Positions 32,678-43,750 of a DNA stretch of 64,000 nt are shown here, piece by piece. This DNA is from Olsenella uli. GTDB lineage: Bacteria > Actinomycetota > Coriobacteriia > Coriobacteriales > Atopobiaceae. The stretch's first letter is position 1. Every line of letters starts with the position of its first letter. The translations under genes and the position numbers were made by a program. The notes under the pieces are model-generated. The model worked only from the letters and a program-made list of their open reading frames with translations, was not told the DNA's origin and did not search any database. The stretch lies in NCBI RefSeq assembly GCF_016900775.1, contig NZ_JACJKN010000011.1:17387-81386 (forward strand). The letters are read 5' to 3'.

Positions 32678-34008
32678 CAGCGCTCACCCCCCTCGGACTT
32701 GCGGCGGAACCGCAGGCGGACGGGCGTGCCCACGAGGTCGAAGCGGGCGCGCAGGCGGTTCTCGAGGAAGCGCTCGAAGTTGTCGTCCACGAGGTCCGGC
32801 GCGTTGCACCAGAAGGAGATCACGGGCGGCTTGGAGCCGGTCTGCGTGGCGTACTGGATCTTGAGGCGCCGACCGCGCTCCGAGCGGGTGTGGCCGCCCT
32901 CGCGGATCTCGGCGAGAAGGTCGTTGAGCTCGGCGGTCCTGAGCTGGGCGGCATGGGCCGCGGCAGCACGGACGGCGAGCTCGAGGACCTTGTCGGTGGC
33001 GCGCCCGGTGAGCGCGGAGACGTTCACCGTGGGGATCCACGGCGCGAAGGCGAGGCGCTTGTCGATGGAGGAGACGATGTCGTTTCTCTGCTGCTCGGTC
33101 TCCACGAGGTCCCACTTGTTGAGCACGAGCACGAGGCCGCAGCCGCGGTCGATCGCCATGCCGGCGACCTTCTGGTCCTGCTCGGTGACGCCGATCGTGG
33201 CGTCCACGACGAGCAGGCACACGTCGGCGCGGTCGATGGCCTGCAGGCCCCGCACGAGGCTGTAGTACTCGACGTCCTCGTGGACCTGCGTCTTCTTGCG
33301 CATGCCGGCGGTGTCGACGAGCTTGATGGGCTGGCCCTTCCACTCGATCACGGTGTCGATGGCGTCGCGCGTGGTGCCCGCCACGTCCGAGACGATCGAG
33401 CGCTTCTTGTTGGCGAGGCGGTTGGCGAGGCTCGACTTGCCCACGTTGGGGCGCCCGACGATGGCCAGGGACAGCATGTCGTCGGCGGCCTCGTCCTCGG
33501 TCGGCTCCGGGAAGGTGGCGACGATGTCGTCGAGCAGGTCGCCCGTGCCGTGGCCGTGGCCCGCCGAGAGCGGGCGCGGCTCGCCCACGCCGAGGGCGTA
33601 GAAGTCCCAGAGGCCGTCCTGCTCGGTGGCGGGGTCGTCCTTCTTGTTGACGACGAGGAACACGGGCTTGTCCTGACGGCGCAGGACGCGGGCGACCTCC
33701 TCGTCCTCGTCGGTCACGCCGGTGGTGCCGTCCACCACGAAGACGATGACGTCGGCCTCCTCGCAGGCCATGAGCGCCTGCTCGCGGATGCGCGGGGCGA
33801 AGACGTCCTTGGACTTGGCGGACTCGATGCCGCCGGTGTCGATGAGGGTGAAGTCGCGACCGTTCCAGTCGGCGTCGTGGTACGAGCGGTCGCGCGTGAC
33901 CCCGCGCGACTCGTGGACGATGGCGTCGCGGCTCACCGCAATGCGGTTGACGAGCGTGGACTTGCCGACGTTGGGGCGGCCGACCACGGCGACTACGGGC
34001 TTTGGCAT
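32677..34008 (-). CDS. der: GTPase Der (EngA)
   Basis: The 443 aa product has two tandem GTPase domains (GRPNVGKS twice, DTGG and DTAG switch II motifs, NKKD and NKWD) and a C-terminal KH-like domain. Der is needed for 50S ribosome maturation. ATG 34008 follows AAGGAGA. A TAGACT at 34045-34040 may be the -10 of this der-plsY-gpsA-rpe operon. Confidence 0.97.
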   Translation of the reverse strand: MPKPVVAVVGRPNVGKSTLVNRIAVSRDAIVHESRGVTRDRSYHDADWNGRDFTLIDTGGIESAKSKDVFAPRIREQALMACEEADVIVFVVDGTTGVTDEDEEVARVLRRQDKPVFLVVNKKDDPATEQDGLWDFYALGVGEPRPLSAGHGHGTGDLLDDIVATFPEPTEDEAADDMLSLAIVGRPNVGKSSLANRLANKKRSIVSDVAGTTRDAIDTVIEWKGQPIKLVDTAGMRKKTQVHEDVEYYSLVRGLQAIDRADVCLLVVDATIGVTEQDQKVAGMAIDRGCGLVLVLNKWDLVETEQQRNDIVSSIDKRLAFAPWIPTVNVSALTGRATDKVLELAVRAAAAHAAQLRTAELNDLLAEIREGGHTRSERGRRLKIQYATQTGSKPPVISFWCNAPDLVDDNFERFLENRLRARFDLVGTPVRLRFRRKSEGGER

Positions 34009-34171
34009 CTGGTCTCCTTGCTATTCCATTGGTGCCGCAAGTCTACCACGAGCGGTCGGTTTTGGCCCGTGAGCGCGCAAAACCCCCACGGGTGGGCGGG
34101 CCGTCTCCCCCTGCGCCCGCGGCGGCCCCGGACCCCGGGGCCGCGCCCGACCCCCCGCGCAAACCCGGCGC

Positions 34172-34228
34172 GATTGGGTGGCATCCTTGATGCGGCGTGC
34201 CGCGGGGCATCAAGGATGCCACCCAATC
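34172..34228. repeat. 21-bp perfect inverted repeat upstream of der
   Basis: GATTGGGTGGCATCCTTGAT and one more base at 34172-34192 pair exactly with 34208-34228 around a 15-base loop. A third copy of the arm follows at 34304-34324. The 34009-34452 stretch otherwise contains no gene. Confidence 0.93.
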
Positions 34229-34303
34229 CCACGGAAGGCGTGGCGAGAGGGACGTGTGGAGGCCGCGCGGGGGGGCGGCTACGAGGCGTCCCCCCCGCGC
34301 GGG

Positions 34304-34324
34304 CATCAAGGATGCCACCCAGTC
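34304..34324. repeat. Third copy of the 34172 repeat arm
   Basis: CATCAAGGATGCCACCCAGT and one more base match the right arm at 34208-34228 with one substitution and lie 76 bases after it in the same orientation. Confidence 0.9.
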
Positions 34325-34452
34325 GCCCGCGGGTCGTGGCGGCGGGGGCGCCCGGCGCGACGAGGCAGGGGCGAAACGCCCAGTAGCGGGCCGTTCGTGG
34401 CACGACGCGCCGCGCCGCCCTCGCCCTCGGCGGCCCCGGGCCTGCTCGTGGC

Positions 34453-35835
34453 CTACTCGAGGAGCTCCGCCGCCAGGGCGTCGAGGATGTCCGCCGGGCT
34501 CGGCACGCACACGCAGACGCGCGCCCCGCGCCCCCGCAGCTCCTCGACGATGCGCTCCTGCGTGTCCCCGTCCAGGGTGAGCCGGTCGAAGTTGAACATC
34601 ACCTCGGGCAGCACGACGATGGTGCCCGCGAGGTCGGCCGGCAGCTGGGCGAGCAGGTCCTGCGCCACGATGAGCCCGGTCACGTTGACGTCGCCGCCGA
34701 AGTAGTCGTTTCGGACCGCGAAGGTGCGCGCGCGGCCTCCCGCCGAGAGCGCCCGGCAGAGGGCCTCGATCGTCTCGGCCGCGGCCTCGCCGCAGACGAG
34801 CGAGGCCCGCAGGTCCTTCTCGCCCAGCGCCTCGCCGACGCGCCGCAGGTCGCCCGCGCGCTCGCGGCGGAGGAGCGCCGTCTCGTCGAGGAAGCTCCGG
34901 AGCATGCCGATGCCGTCGTAGAACTGCGGGTAGCCGTCGTAGGTCTCGGCCGCGGGGACGGGCAGGCGCGCGTCCACGTAGAACTCGTCGGAGAGCTGGA
35001 AGCGCGTGATGCCGAGCGTCTCGCGCGCCCGCTCCTGGTAGGGCTCGATGAGGCGCACGACCGCGCGCGAGGCCTCGACGTCGTCGGAGTAGGAGCGCTT
35101 GAAGCGCCGGCTGTGCTTGGTGTAGCCGAGCGGCACCACGGCGAGCGAGGTGATGCCCGGGCGCGCCTCCACCCAGTCGAGCGTGGCGGCGAGCTCGGCC
35201 CCGTCGTTGATGCCCGGGCAGAGCACGATCTGGGCGTGGACCTCGATGCCGCCCGCGAGCAGCCGCTCGAGGACCTCGATGCCGCGCTCGGCCCGCCGGC
35301 CGATGAGCGAGCGGCGCACCTCGGGCGTGATTGCGTGGATGGAGACGTTCATCGGCGAGAGGCCGCACCGGACGATGCGCTCGGCCTCCTCGTCCGTGAC
35401 GTTGGTGAGCGTCACGAAGTTGCCCTGCAGGAAGGAGAGGCGATAGTCGTCGTCGCGCAGGGTGAGCGAGGCGCGCGCCTCGGGCGGCAGCATCGCCATG
35501 AAGCAGAACTGGCAGGCGTTCACGCAGGTGCGGATTCCGTCGAAGAGGACGTCGGTGAAGTCGATCCCCCAGTCCTGGCCGGGCTCGCGCCAGAGCTCGC
35601 AGGGCGTGGTGGTGCCGTCGCGCGGGTCAAAGACCTCGAGCGCGCAGCAGGCGCCGTCGGCCTCCCAGCGCCAGTCGATGAGGTCACGCGGCGCGACGCC
35701 GTTCACGGTGGCGATTCGCATGCCGGGCTCGATCCCCGCCTCCCAGGCGGGGCTCCCCTCCTCGACCGACGCCACCCAGGCGCCGAGCGCCCGGTCCCTC
35801 GTCGAGGCGTAGTCCGCGCGCTTCTGCTCGGCCAT
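34453..35835 (-). CDS. DUF512 family radical SAM/PDZ protein
   Basis: The 460 aa product has an N-terminal PDZ-like part (SPAWEAGIEPGMRIATVNG), a radical-SAM type cluster motif CVNACQFCFMAMLP at about 105-118 and a C-terminal DUF512 region. Proteins of this type commonly lie beside der, as here, and a role in ribosome or metal-cofactor maturation has been suggested but is not established. ATG 35835 follows AAGGGAG. Spacing to der is 444 bases, filled with repeats. Confidence 0.85.
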   Translation of the reverse strand: MAEQKRADYASTRDRALGAWVASVEEGSPAWEAGIEPGMRIATVNGVAPRDLIDWRWEADGACCALEVFDPRDGTTTPCELWREPGQDWGIDFTDVLFDGIRTCVNACQFCFMAMLPPEARASLTLRDDDYRLSFLQGNFVTLTNVTDEEAERIVRCGLSPMNVSIHAITPEVRRSLIGRRAERGIEVLERLLAGGIEVHAQIVLCPGINDGAELAATLDWVEARPGITSLAVVPLGYTKHSRRFKRSYSDDVEASRAVVRLIEPYQERARETLGITRFQLSDEFYVDARLPVPAAETYDGYPQFYDGIGMLRSFLDETALLRRERAGDLRRVGEALGEKDLRASLVCGEAAAETIEALCRALSAGGRARTFAVRNDYFGGDVNVTGLIVAQDLLAQLPADLAGTIVVLPEVMFNFDRLTLDGDTQERIVEELRGRGARVCVCVPSPADILDALAAELLE

Positions 35836-35996
35836 GGCGTGCTCCCTTCTGCGTCGCGGCGCCCCGCCGCCATCCCAGGGCCCGCGAACCTCCGTACCGT
35901 ATGGGCGAGAAGAACGAGGCGCCGTCGCGCCGTCGCGGCTGGCGGTTCGCGGCCAGCCGCGCACGGGGTTTCGGCGGGGCCGCGCGGCGAGGGGCC

Positions 35997-36845
35997 CTAT
36001 GCCCCCACGAGCTCGGAGATGCGCGCGCGGACGGCCTCGATCTGGCTTGCCGGGGTGCTCGCGCCGGCGGTGATGCCGATGAGCCCCGCCCCCTCGAACC
36101 ACTCCGGGCGAAGCTCGTCGTCCCCCTCGACGTGGTGGGTGCGCGGGCAGCGCGCGGCGGAGATCTCGGCGAGGCGGGTGGTGTTGGCGGAGTTGCGCCC
36201 GCCGATGACCACCATCACGTCGGCCTCGCGGGCGAGGGCGTCGGCGGCCGCCTGGTGGCCGGAGGTGGCCTCGCAGATGGTGTTGATCACCCGCACCTCC
36301 TCCGCGACGCCGAGAAGCGCCGTCGTCACCTCGGCGAGAAGGACCCGGCGGGCCGTGGTCTGCACGACGACCCCCACCTTGCGGGCGTGCGGGAGGGCGG
36401 CCGCCTCCTCGGCCGAGCCCACCACGACGGCCCCCGGGGCGTGCGGCAGCGTGGCCTCGACCTCGGGGTGGCCCGCCTCCCCCACCACGACGACCTGATA
36501 GCCCTCGCGCGAGAGGCGCTCGGCCGCCTGGTGCACCTTCTTCACGAAGGGGCACGTGGCGTCGAGCACGCGCGCGCAGAGCCTGCGGGCGCGCTCCTCC
36601 TCCTCGGGGACGGTGCCGTGCGTCCGCAGCAGCAGGGTGCCGCCGGCGGCCTCCTCGGGCGAGCCCACCGCGTCCACGCCCCTCTCGGCAAGCCCCGCCA
36701 CCACGCGCGGGTTGTGGATGAGCGGCCCCAGGGTGCGCACGGCTCCCGCGCGCTCGTCGGCGGCCGCCTCGACCATCTGGAGCGCGCGCTCGACGCCGTA
36801 GCAGGCGCCCGCCTCGGAGGCGACGCGTATCTCGGCCACGGTCAC
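35997..36845 (-). CDS. ispH: 4-hydroxy-3-methylbut-2-enyl diphosphate reductase
   Basis: The 282 aa product has three conserved Fe-S cysteines (EAGACYGVERAL, LDATCPFVKKVH, NTICEATSGHQ) and the HPEV segment. IspH makes IPP and DMAPP, the last step of the MEP pathway, whose dxr and ispG are also in the window. GTG 36845 overlaps the plsC stop (GTGA). Confidence 0.95.
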   Translation of the reverse strand: MTVAEIRVASEAGACYGVERALQMVEAAADERAGAVRTLGPLIHNPRVVAGLAERGVDAVGSPEEAAGGTLLLRTHGTVPEEEERARRLCARVLDATCPFVKKVHQAAERLSREGYQVVVVGEAGHPEVEATLPHAPGAVVVGSAEEAAALPHARKVGVVVQTTARRVLLAEVTTALLGVAEEVRVINTICEATSGHQAAADALAREADVMVVIGGRNSANTTRLAEISAARCPRTHHVEGDDELRPEWFEGAGLIGITAGASTPASQIEAVRARISELVGA

Positions 36846-37579
36846 TCCACCCCCGGGTGCTCGGCGCGCAGCTCGTCGCGCAGCTCGTAGACGCGCCCCA
36901 TGCCGACGCGCTCCATCTCGGCCAGCTGCTCCTTGCGCGAGCCGGGCGGGAGCTCGGACCACTCGACGGGCTCCCCGACCCGCATGTAGACCGGGCGGCG
37001 GAAGCGCAGGCGGCGCGCGCCTATGATCGCCACCGGCTGGACCGGGGCGTGGGCGAGCTGCGCCATGATCGCGTAGCCGCCGTGGGCCTGCTGGTCGGCG
37101 TCGTCGCGGACGCGCGTCCCCTCGGGGTAGATGAGCACGCACTCCCCGCGGGAGAGCATCGCCTTGGCGCGGCGCACCACCTTCATGTCGGCGGTGCCGC
37201 GCGCCACGGGAAAGCCGCCGGCGCGCGAGAAGAGCCAGGTGGCGGGCAAGATCTTGTCGAACTCGCTCTTGTAGACGATCCGCACCGGGACGTGGGCGAG
37301 CCACATGGTCACGACGACGGCCACTGGGTCGAGCATGGACTCGTGGTTCATGATGACCACCCGGCCGCGCGCGTCGTTCAGGAGGAGCTCCGCGCGCTCG
37401 ATGCGCCAGGGCCACAGGAACTTGGTGACGAGCCACAGGATGCGCACCACGGCGCCGATGAGAAGCCGCCCGGGCAGGGGGTGGTCGGCGAGGGCGTGGT
37501 CGTAGTAGTCGTCGAAGGTGTTGCCGGCGAAGGCGCGCATGTGCCCTCCCCTCTGGCTGCGCGCGTTCTTCTCGCTCAT
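36842..37579 (-). CDS. plsC: 1-acyl-sn-glycerol-3-phosphate acyltransferase
   Basis: The 245 aa product has the acyltransferase motifs NHESMLD (H-x4-D), FPVARGT and YPEGTR, with one hydrophobic N-terminal helix. It makes phosphatidic acid from lysophosphatidic acid, following PlsY. The start overlaps the cmk stop (ATGA); an alternative ATG at 37540 would drop 13 residues. The N-terminus MSEKN coincides with the word GCGAGAAGAAC. Confidence 0.9.
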   Translation of the reverse strand: MSEKNARSQRGGHMRAFAGNTFDDYYDHALADHPLPGRLLIGAVVRILWLVTKFLWPWRIERAELLLNDARGRVVIMNHESMLDPVAVVVTMWLAHVPVRIVYKSEFDKILPATWLFSRAGGFPVARGTADMKVVRRAKAMLSRGECVLIYPEGTRVRDDADQQAHGGYAIMAQLAHAPVQPVAIIGARRLRFRRPVYMRVGEPVEWSELPPGSRKEQLAEMERVGMGRVYELRDELRAEHPGVE

Positions 37580-38286
37580 GAGCGCCTCCCCTGCTCGCGC
37601 GCCGCAAGCTCGGGCGAGAGCGCGATCACGGCCGAGACGACCTCGTCGAAGCCGAGCTCGGAGGAGTCGATGTGCCGCGCGTCGGCGGCCGGGCGCAGCG
37701 GCGAGGCCTCGCGGCTGGAGTCGTACGCGTCGCGGCGCACGAGGTCGGCGAGGATCGCGCGCTCGTCGGCCTCGTCCACGGCAACGACGTCGCCCGTGGC
37801 GAGGTTGCCGCCCCCGCGCTGGACGGCGCGCCGGCGGGCGCGCGCCTCGGGCGAGGCGCTGAGGAAGACCTTGACGTCGGCGGCCGGGAACACGACCGTC
37901 CCGACGTCGCGCCCCTCGGCCACGACGTCGCCGCTCGCGCCGAAGGCGCGCTGGAGGGCGACCATGGCCTCGCGAACGCGCGGGTTGGCCGAGACCGGCG
38001 AGACGGCGAGCTCGACCTCGGGCGTGCGGATCTGGCGGGTCACGTCACGCCCGTCCACGAGGACGCGCTGGGCGTCCCCGTCGGGCCGAAACTCGATCGC
38101 GACGTCGTGGGCCACGGCCGCCACGGCGTCGGCGTCCTCCGGGTCTATGCCCGCCTCGAGGCACGCGAGGGCGACCGAGCGGTACATCGCGCCCGTGTCG
38201 AGGTACGTGAGGCCGCAGCGACGCGCGACCTCGCGCGCGACCGATGACTTGCCCGAGCCCGAGGGCCCGTCGATGGCGACGATCAT
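37576..38286 (-). CDS. cmk: Cytidylate kinase
   Basis: The 236 aa product has the P-loop GPSGSGKS, YLDTGAMYR and GRDVGTVVFP of type 1 cytidylate kinases. It phosphorylates CMP and dCMP. ATG 38286 overlaps the pseudouridine synthase stop (ATGA). In this position bacteria often have fused or adjacent cmk-plsC-ispH genes, as here. Confidence 0.95.
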   Translation of the reverse strand: MIVAIDGPSGSGKSSVAREVARRCGLTYLDTGAMYRSVALACLEAGIDPEDADAVAAVAHDVAIEFRPDGDAQRVLVDGRDVTRQIRTPEVELAVSPVSANPRVREAMVALQRAFGASGDVVAEGRDVGTVVFPAADVKVFLSASPEARARRRAVQRGGGNLATGDVVAVDEADERAILADLVRRDAYDSSREASPLRPAADARHIDSSELGFDEVVSAVIALSPELAAREQGRRS

Positions 38287-39143
38287 TGGCTCCCCAATCT
38301 CCGTGCTCCCCCTCCGGCGCCGGGCCGGGGGGGTCGCTGTGTCGGCCGCTCGCGCAGCGCGCGGGACTCCGCCTCGCTGAGCTCGCGCCACGCGCCCTCG
38401 CGCAGGTCCCCGAGCGCGAGCGGCCCGAAGGCGTCGCGGTGCAGGGCGAGGACGCGGTGGCCGATCGCGAGCAGCATCTTCTTGACCTGGTGCTTGCGCC
38501 CCTCGTGGATGGTGATGCCCACGACGGCGTTGGGCTCGCCCCCGCCGGTCCGCCCCGCCCCGCGCGGCGCGACGACCGAGAAGAGCGGGTCCGAGGGCGC
38601 GACGAGCTCGGCGCCGGCCGGCGCCGCGGGCCCGTCCTCGAGCATGATACCGCGTCTCAGGCGCTCGAGGTCGCGCTCGGAGGGCGTGCCCGAGACGAGC
38701 GCGACGTAGTGCTTCTCCACGTGGCGCGAGGGGTGCAGCAGCGCCTGGCCGAGGTCGCCGTCCGTGGTGAAGAGGAGAAGCCCCGTCGTGTCGAGGTCGA
38801 GCCGGCCCACCGGGAAGAGGCCCGGGTGCTCGCGGGCGGGCACGAGGGCAGCGACGGTGGGCCGGCCCTGCGGGTCGCTCATCGTGGTCACGTAGCCCGC
38901 GGGCTTGTTGAGCACGATGTCGACCGGGCGCGCCTCGAGCCGGCAGGGCGCGCCGTCGACGGTCACGACGTCGCGCTCCGGGTCGACCTTGCTGCCGAGC
39001 TCGGTCACCACCTCGCCGTTCACGCGCACGCGGCCGGCCGTCATGAGGCGCTCGGAGCCGCGCCTGCTCGCGACGCCGGCGCGCGCGAGGAAGCGCTGGA
39101 GGCGCATGGGGTAGACGCCGCTCTCGCGCGGGGGCTCACCCAT
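38283..39143 (-). CDS. RsuA/RluB-family pseudouridine synthase
   Basis: The 286 aa product has an N-terminal S4 RNA-binding domain (about 13-60) and the catalytic GRLDLDTTGLLL motif with the essential Asp. Context between scpB and cmk fits RluB, which modifies 23S rRNA. A Pro/Arg-rich tail of about 20 residues is unusual. It overlaps scpB by 8 bases. Confidence 0.92.
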   Translation of the reverse strand: MGEPPRESGVYPMRLQRFLARAGVASRRGSERLMTAGRVRVNGEVVTELGSKVDPERDVVTVDGAPCRLEARPVDIVLNKPAGYVTTMSDPQGRPTVAALVPAREHPGLFPVGRLDLDTTGLLLFTTDGDLGQALLHPSRHVEKHYVALVSGTPSERDLERLRRGIMLEDGPAAPAGAELVAPSDPLFSVVAPRGAGRTGGGEPNAVVGITIHEGRKHQVKKMLLAIGHRVLALHRDAFGPLALGDLREGAWRELSEAESRALRERPTQRPPRPGAGGGARRLGSQ

Positions 39144-39813
39144 CGATGCCCTCCCCGTCGTCCGTGCCGTCCTCCAGCAGCTCCGCCTCCTCCTCGAGGT
39201 CGGCCTCGGCCTCCTCGAGGGTGGAGCCGATCGAGCGCCCCGAGAGCCGCTCGCGGATGAAGCGGCGCGCCTCCTCGTCCGGGGCGAAGTCCTCGAGCGG
39301 CGGCAGGTCGCGCAGGCTCCTCAGGCCGAAGTGCTCGAGGAAGAGGCGCGTCGTGCCCCAGAGCTGCGCCTGGCCGCGCTCGCGGTCGCGGCCGACCTCG
39401 CGCACGAGGCCCTTCTCCTTGAGCGAGCCGATGACGCCGTCCGAGTTGACGCCGCGGATGGCGCGGACGCCCTCGCGGGTGACCGGCTGGTGGTAGGCGA
39501 TGACGGCGAGGGTCTCGAGCGCCGCCTGGGAGAGCCGGCGCGTGTCCCAGGAGAGCACGTAGTCGGCCACCTCGTCGTGGTAGGCGGGGTGCGTGAAGAG
39601 CCGCCAGCCGCCCGCGGCCTCGCGGAGCTGGAAGCCCCGGTTGGCGTCGGCGTACTCGGCCGCGAGCTCGGCCAGGGCGGAGGCCACCTCCCCCGGCTCG
39701 GCGCCCGCCGCGCGGGCGAGCTCGGTCGCGGGGACCGAGTCGTCCGAGACGAGCAGCAGGGCCTCGAGGAGGCCCTTGAGAGATCCTGACTCGACGCGCT
39801 CGAGATCGCTCAT
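39136..39813 (-). CDS. scpB: Segregation and condensation protein B
   Basis: The 225 aa product has two winged-helix domains (IAYHQPVTREGVRAIRGVNSD is the family signature) and an acidic C-terminus. ScpB dimers bind ScpA and SMC to compact and segregate chromosomes. GGAAGGGGG precedes ATG 39813. scpA lies just upstream, separated by a palindrome. Confidence 0.95.
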   Translation of the reverse strand: MSDLERVESGSLKGLLEALLLVSDDSVPATELARAAGAEPGEVASALAELAAEYADANRGFQLREAAGGWRLFTHPAYHDEVADYVLSWDTRRLSQAALETLAVIAYHQPVTREGVRAIRGVNSDGVIGSLKEKGLVREVGRDRERGQAQLWGTTRLFLEHFGLRSLRDLPPLEDFAPDEEARRFIRERLSGRSIGSTLEEAEADLEEEAELLEDGTDDGEGIDG

Positions 39814-39835
39814 GAGCGCCCCCTTCCGCGAGGTC

Positions 39836-39864
39836 GCCTAAAAGGGGCCTGTCCCCTTTTAGGC
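39836..39864. repeat. Palindrome, GCCTAAAAGGGG type, copy 2, between scpA and scpB
   Basis: A perfect 12-bp stem (39836-39847 with 39853-39864) has loop CCTGT. It is the same arm as the copy at 24139, but lies inside an operon, where termination would uncouple scpB from scpA. Confidence 0.92.
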
Positions 39865-39870
39865 AAATTG

Positions 39871-40701
39871 CTAGTCGTCAGCGGCATCGTAGTCCTCCCC
39901 CAGCTCGGCCAGGACCGACTCGTCGAGCTCGTAGGCCCCCGCGCCCTCGACGTGGGTGACGTCTATCTCCCCGAAGAGCTCGTCCTGGCGCACGCGCACG
40001 AGGCCGCGCTTGTAGAGCTCGAGCACCGCCAGGAAGTTGGCGACGACCGTCTCGGCGTCGTCCTGGCCGTCGAGGAGCTCGGTGAACGTCACGCTGCCGC
40101 GCGCGCGGACCAGCCTGTCGACGGCGGCGATGGTGAGGGCCACGGGCGCCCGGCGCGGGGCCACGTGCTCGGCCTCGAGCAGAAACGTCTCGCGCCGGGA
40201 GTCGATGTCCGCGCAGATGACGGCGAGGCTCCTGAGCGTGATGCCCTCGAGGTAGTCCGGCATGAGGCCGAGAAACTCCGGGTCGGGGCCCACGGTCCTG
40301 GGGTGCATGCGGCCCTCCGCCTCCGCGCGCGCCGCGAGCGACGCCGCGGCGGAGCGGAACTGCTTGTAGGCCACGAGGCGGGCGATGAGGACCTCGCGCG
40401 CCTCGTCGGGCGAGAGCGCGGCGAGCTCGTCGTCCTCGTCGTCCTCGTCCGGCGCGCGGCGCGAGACGGGCTCGTCGGGGACGAGCGAGGCGGCCTTGAT
40501 GTCGAGCAGCGTCGAGGCCACGAGCACGAAGTCGCTCGCGACGTCGAGGTCTATCTCGCGCATGCGCTCGACCTCGGCGAGGTACTGGTTGGCGACCTCG
40601 GAGATGGAGATGGCGCCGATCGTCACCTTCTGCCTCGTCACGAGCTGGAGCAGGAGGTCGAAGGGCCCCGAGTAGGCCTGCGTGCGGACGCGGTAGGACA
40701 C
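39871..40701 (-). CDS. scpA: Segregation and condensation protein A
   Basis: The 276 aa kleisin starts YSGPFDLLLQLVTRQKV, the signature N-terminal SMC-binding helix, and ends with a winged-helix region that contacts the SMC head. An acidic linker lies near 100-115. The start is GTG 40701, overlapping the protease stop by one base (TAGTG). Confidence 0.95.
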   Translation of the reverse strand: MSYRVRTQAYSGPFDLLLQLVTRQKVTIGAISISEVANQYLAEVERMREIDLDVASDFVLVASTLLDIKAASLVPDEPVSRRAPDEDDEDDELAALSPDEAREVLIARLVAYKQFRSAAASLAARAEAEGRMHPRTVGPDPEFLGLMPDYLEGITLRSLAVICADIDSRRETFLLEAEHVAPRRAPVALTIAAVDRLVRARGSVTFTELLDGQDDAETVVANFLAVLELYKRGLVRVRQDELFGEIDVTHVEGAGAYELDESVLAELGEDYDAADD

Positions 40702-41396
40702 TAGCCCACCGCCCAGCCGAGAAGGACGCGCATGAGCGCGCCCGCCGTGGCGTCGAGGTAGGCGGAGAGCGGGTCCACGCGCAGGAGCCCCGGCAGCACG
40801 TAGAGCGCCGCGAGCAGGATGGCCATCGAGTAGCCCTGCAGCTCGTAGTACTTCTCGCGCGCCCGGCCGGAGAGGAAGTACAGCACGACCTTGGACCCGT
40901 CGAGCGGCGGCAGCGGGATGAGGTTGAAGAAGCAGAGCACCAGGTTCACCCGGACGTAGGTGAGGAGCAGCAGGTACGCCCAGGAGGCGACCTCGATTCC
41001 GAGCGGGGTGGCGGCGAGGGCCGCGAGGCCGGAGTGGAGCAGGCCGAGAAGCGCCGCGCCGACGACCGCCTGCAGGAGGTTTGACGCCGGGCCCGCGAGG
41101 GCGACGAGCACCTCGTCGCGGCGCGGGTGGCGCAGCCGGGCGGGGTTGTAGGGGACGGGCCTCGCGAAGGCGAAGACCGGCCCGCCGGCGAGCGCCATGA
41201 TGAGGGGCAGGACGATGGAGCCAAAGCCGTCGAGGTGCGCGCGCGGGTCGAGCGTGAGGCGCCCGGCCTGCTTGGCCGTGGGGTCGCCGAGCCTGAGCGC
41301 GGCCCAGCCGTGCGCGACCTCGTGGACGATGGCGGAGACCATGACGAGCGCCACGGTGAGCGCGATCGAGACGACCCTGTCGGTCAGGTACCCCAA
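40701..41396 (-). CDS. Site-2 protease family membrane protein (M50)
   Basis: The 231 aa product has the zinc motif HEVAHG in an early membrane helix and NLIPLPPLDG in a later one, which supply the metal ligands of intramembrane metalloproteases. There is no PDZ domain, unlike the RseP-like protein at 53226. Substrate is unknown. TTG 41396 follows GAGAGGGGG, and no better start is present. Confidence 0.88.
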   Translation of the reverse strand: MGYLTDRVVSIALTVALVMVSAIVHEVAHGWAALRLGDPTAKQAGRLTLDPRAHLDGFGSIVLPLIMALAGGPVFAFARPVPYNPARLRHPRRDEVLVALAGPASNLLQAVVGAALLGLLHSGLAALAATPLGIEVASWAYLLLLTYVRVNLVLCFFNLIPLPPLDGSKVVLYFLSGRAREKYYELQGYSMAILLAALYVLPGLLRVDPLSAYLDATAGALMRVLLGWAVG

Positions 41397-41399
41397 GAC

Positions 41400-41700
41400 T
41401 TACCCCCTCTCGCGGCGGCGCGGCGAGCGAGGCACGCGCCCCAGCGCCCAGGCGAGCGCGAGCAACATGATAGCAGCGAGCACGAAGTCGCCCCGCAGCG
41501 CGCCGCCGGCGGGCGTCTGGAACACGAAGAGTCCGGAAATCGCCGCGGGCAGGAGCCGCGTGACGAGGCCGTTGGCGGCGAGCAGCGCCGTGCGGGCGCC
41601 GGCCGGGAGGACCGCGTCGGCCGCGGCGAGCGCGAGCAGCGCCCAGGCGAAGGCGCGGCAAACGATCGCCGCGACGCGGGCAAGGCGGGAGGCGAGGGTG

Positions 41701-41708
<8 letters not shown>
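41400..41708 (-). CDS. Small membrane protein, function unknown
   Basis: The 102 aa product has three hydrophobic stretches (about 15-32, 38-55 and 75-92), a basic N-terminus and a basic tail. TTG 41708 overlaps the ABC-F stop, and the gene ends 3 bases before the site-2 protease start, so it fills an otherwise gapless operon. It is recognised only as hypothetical; coding status rests on packing and membrane character. Confidence 0.55.
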
Positions 41709-43680
<1,972 letters not shown>

Positions 43681-43718
43681 GTGTGTCTTCCCTGGTTTCC
43701 CGTCCTGAAAGTCGAAAG

Positions 43719-43750
43719 TCGCCTAAAAGGGTCAGGCCCCTTTTAGGCGA
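43719..43750. repeat. Palindrome, GCCTAAAAGGG type, copy 3
   Basis: A 13-bp perfect stem (43719-43731 with 43738-43750) has loop TCAGGC. Compared with copies 1 and 2 the GGGGACAGG centre is shortened to GGGTCAGG. It contains the TAA stop of the VOC gene. Confidence 0.9.

Noticed and set aside
34172..34324. CRISPR array
   Set aside because: Only three repeat units, two of them inverted, with unequal gaps and no cas genes.
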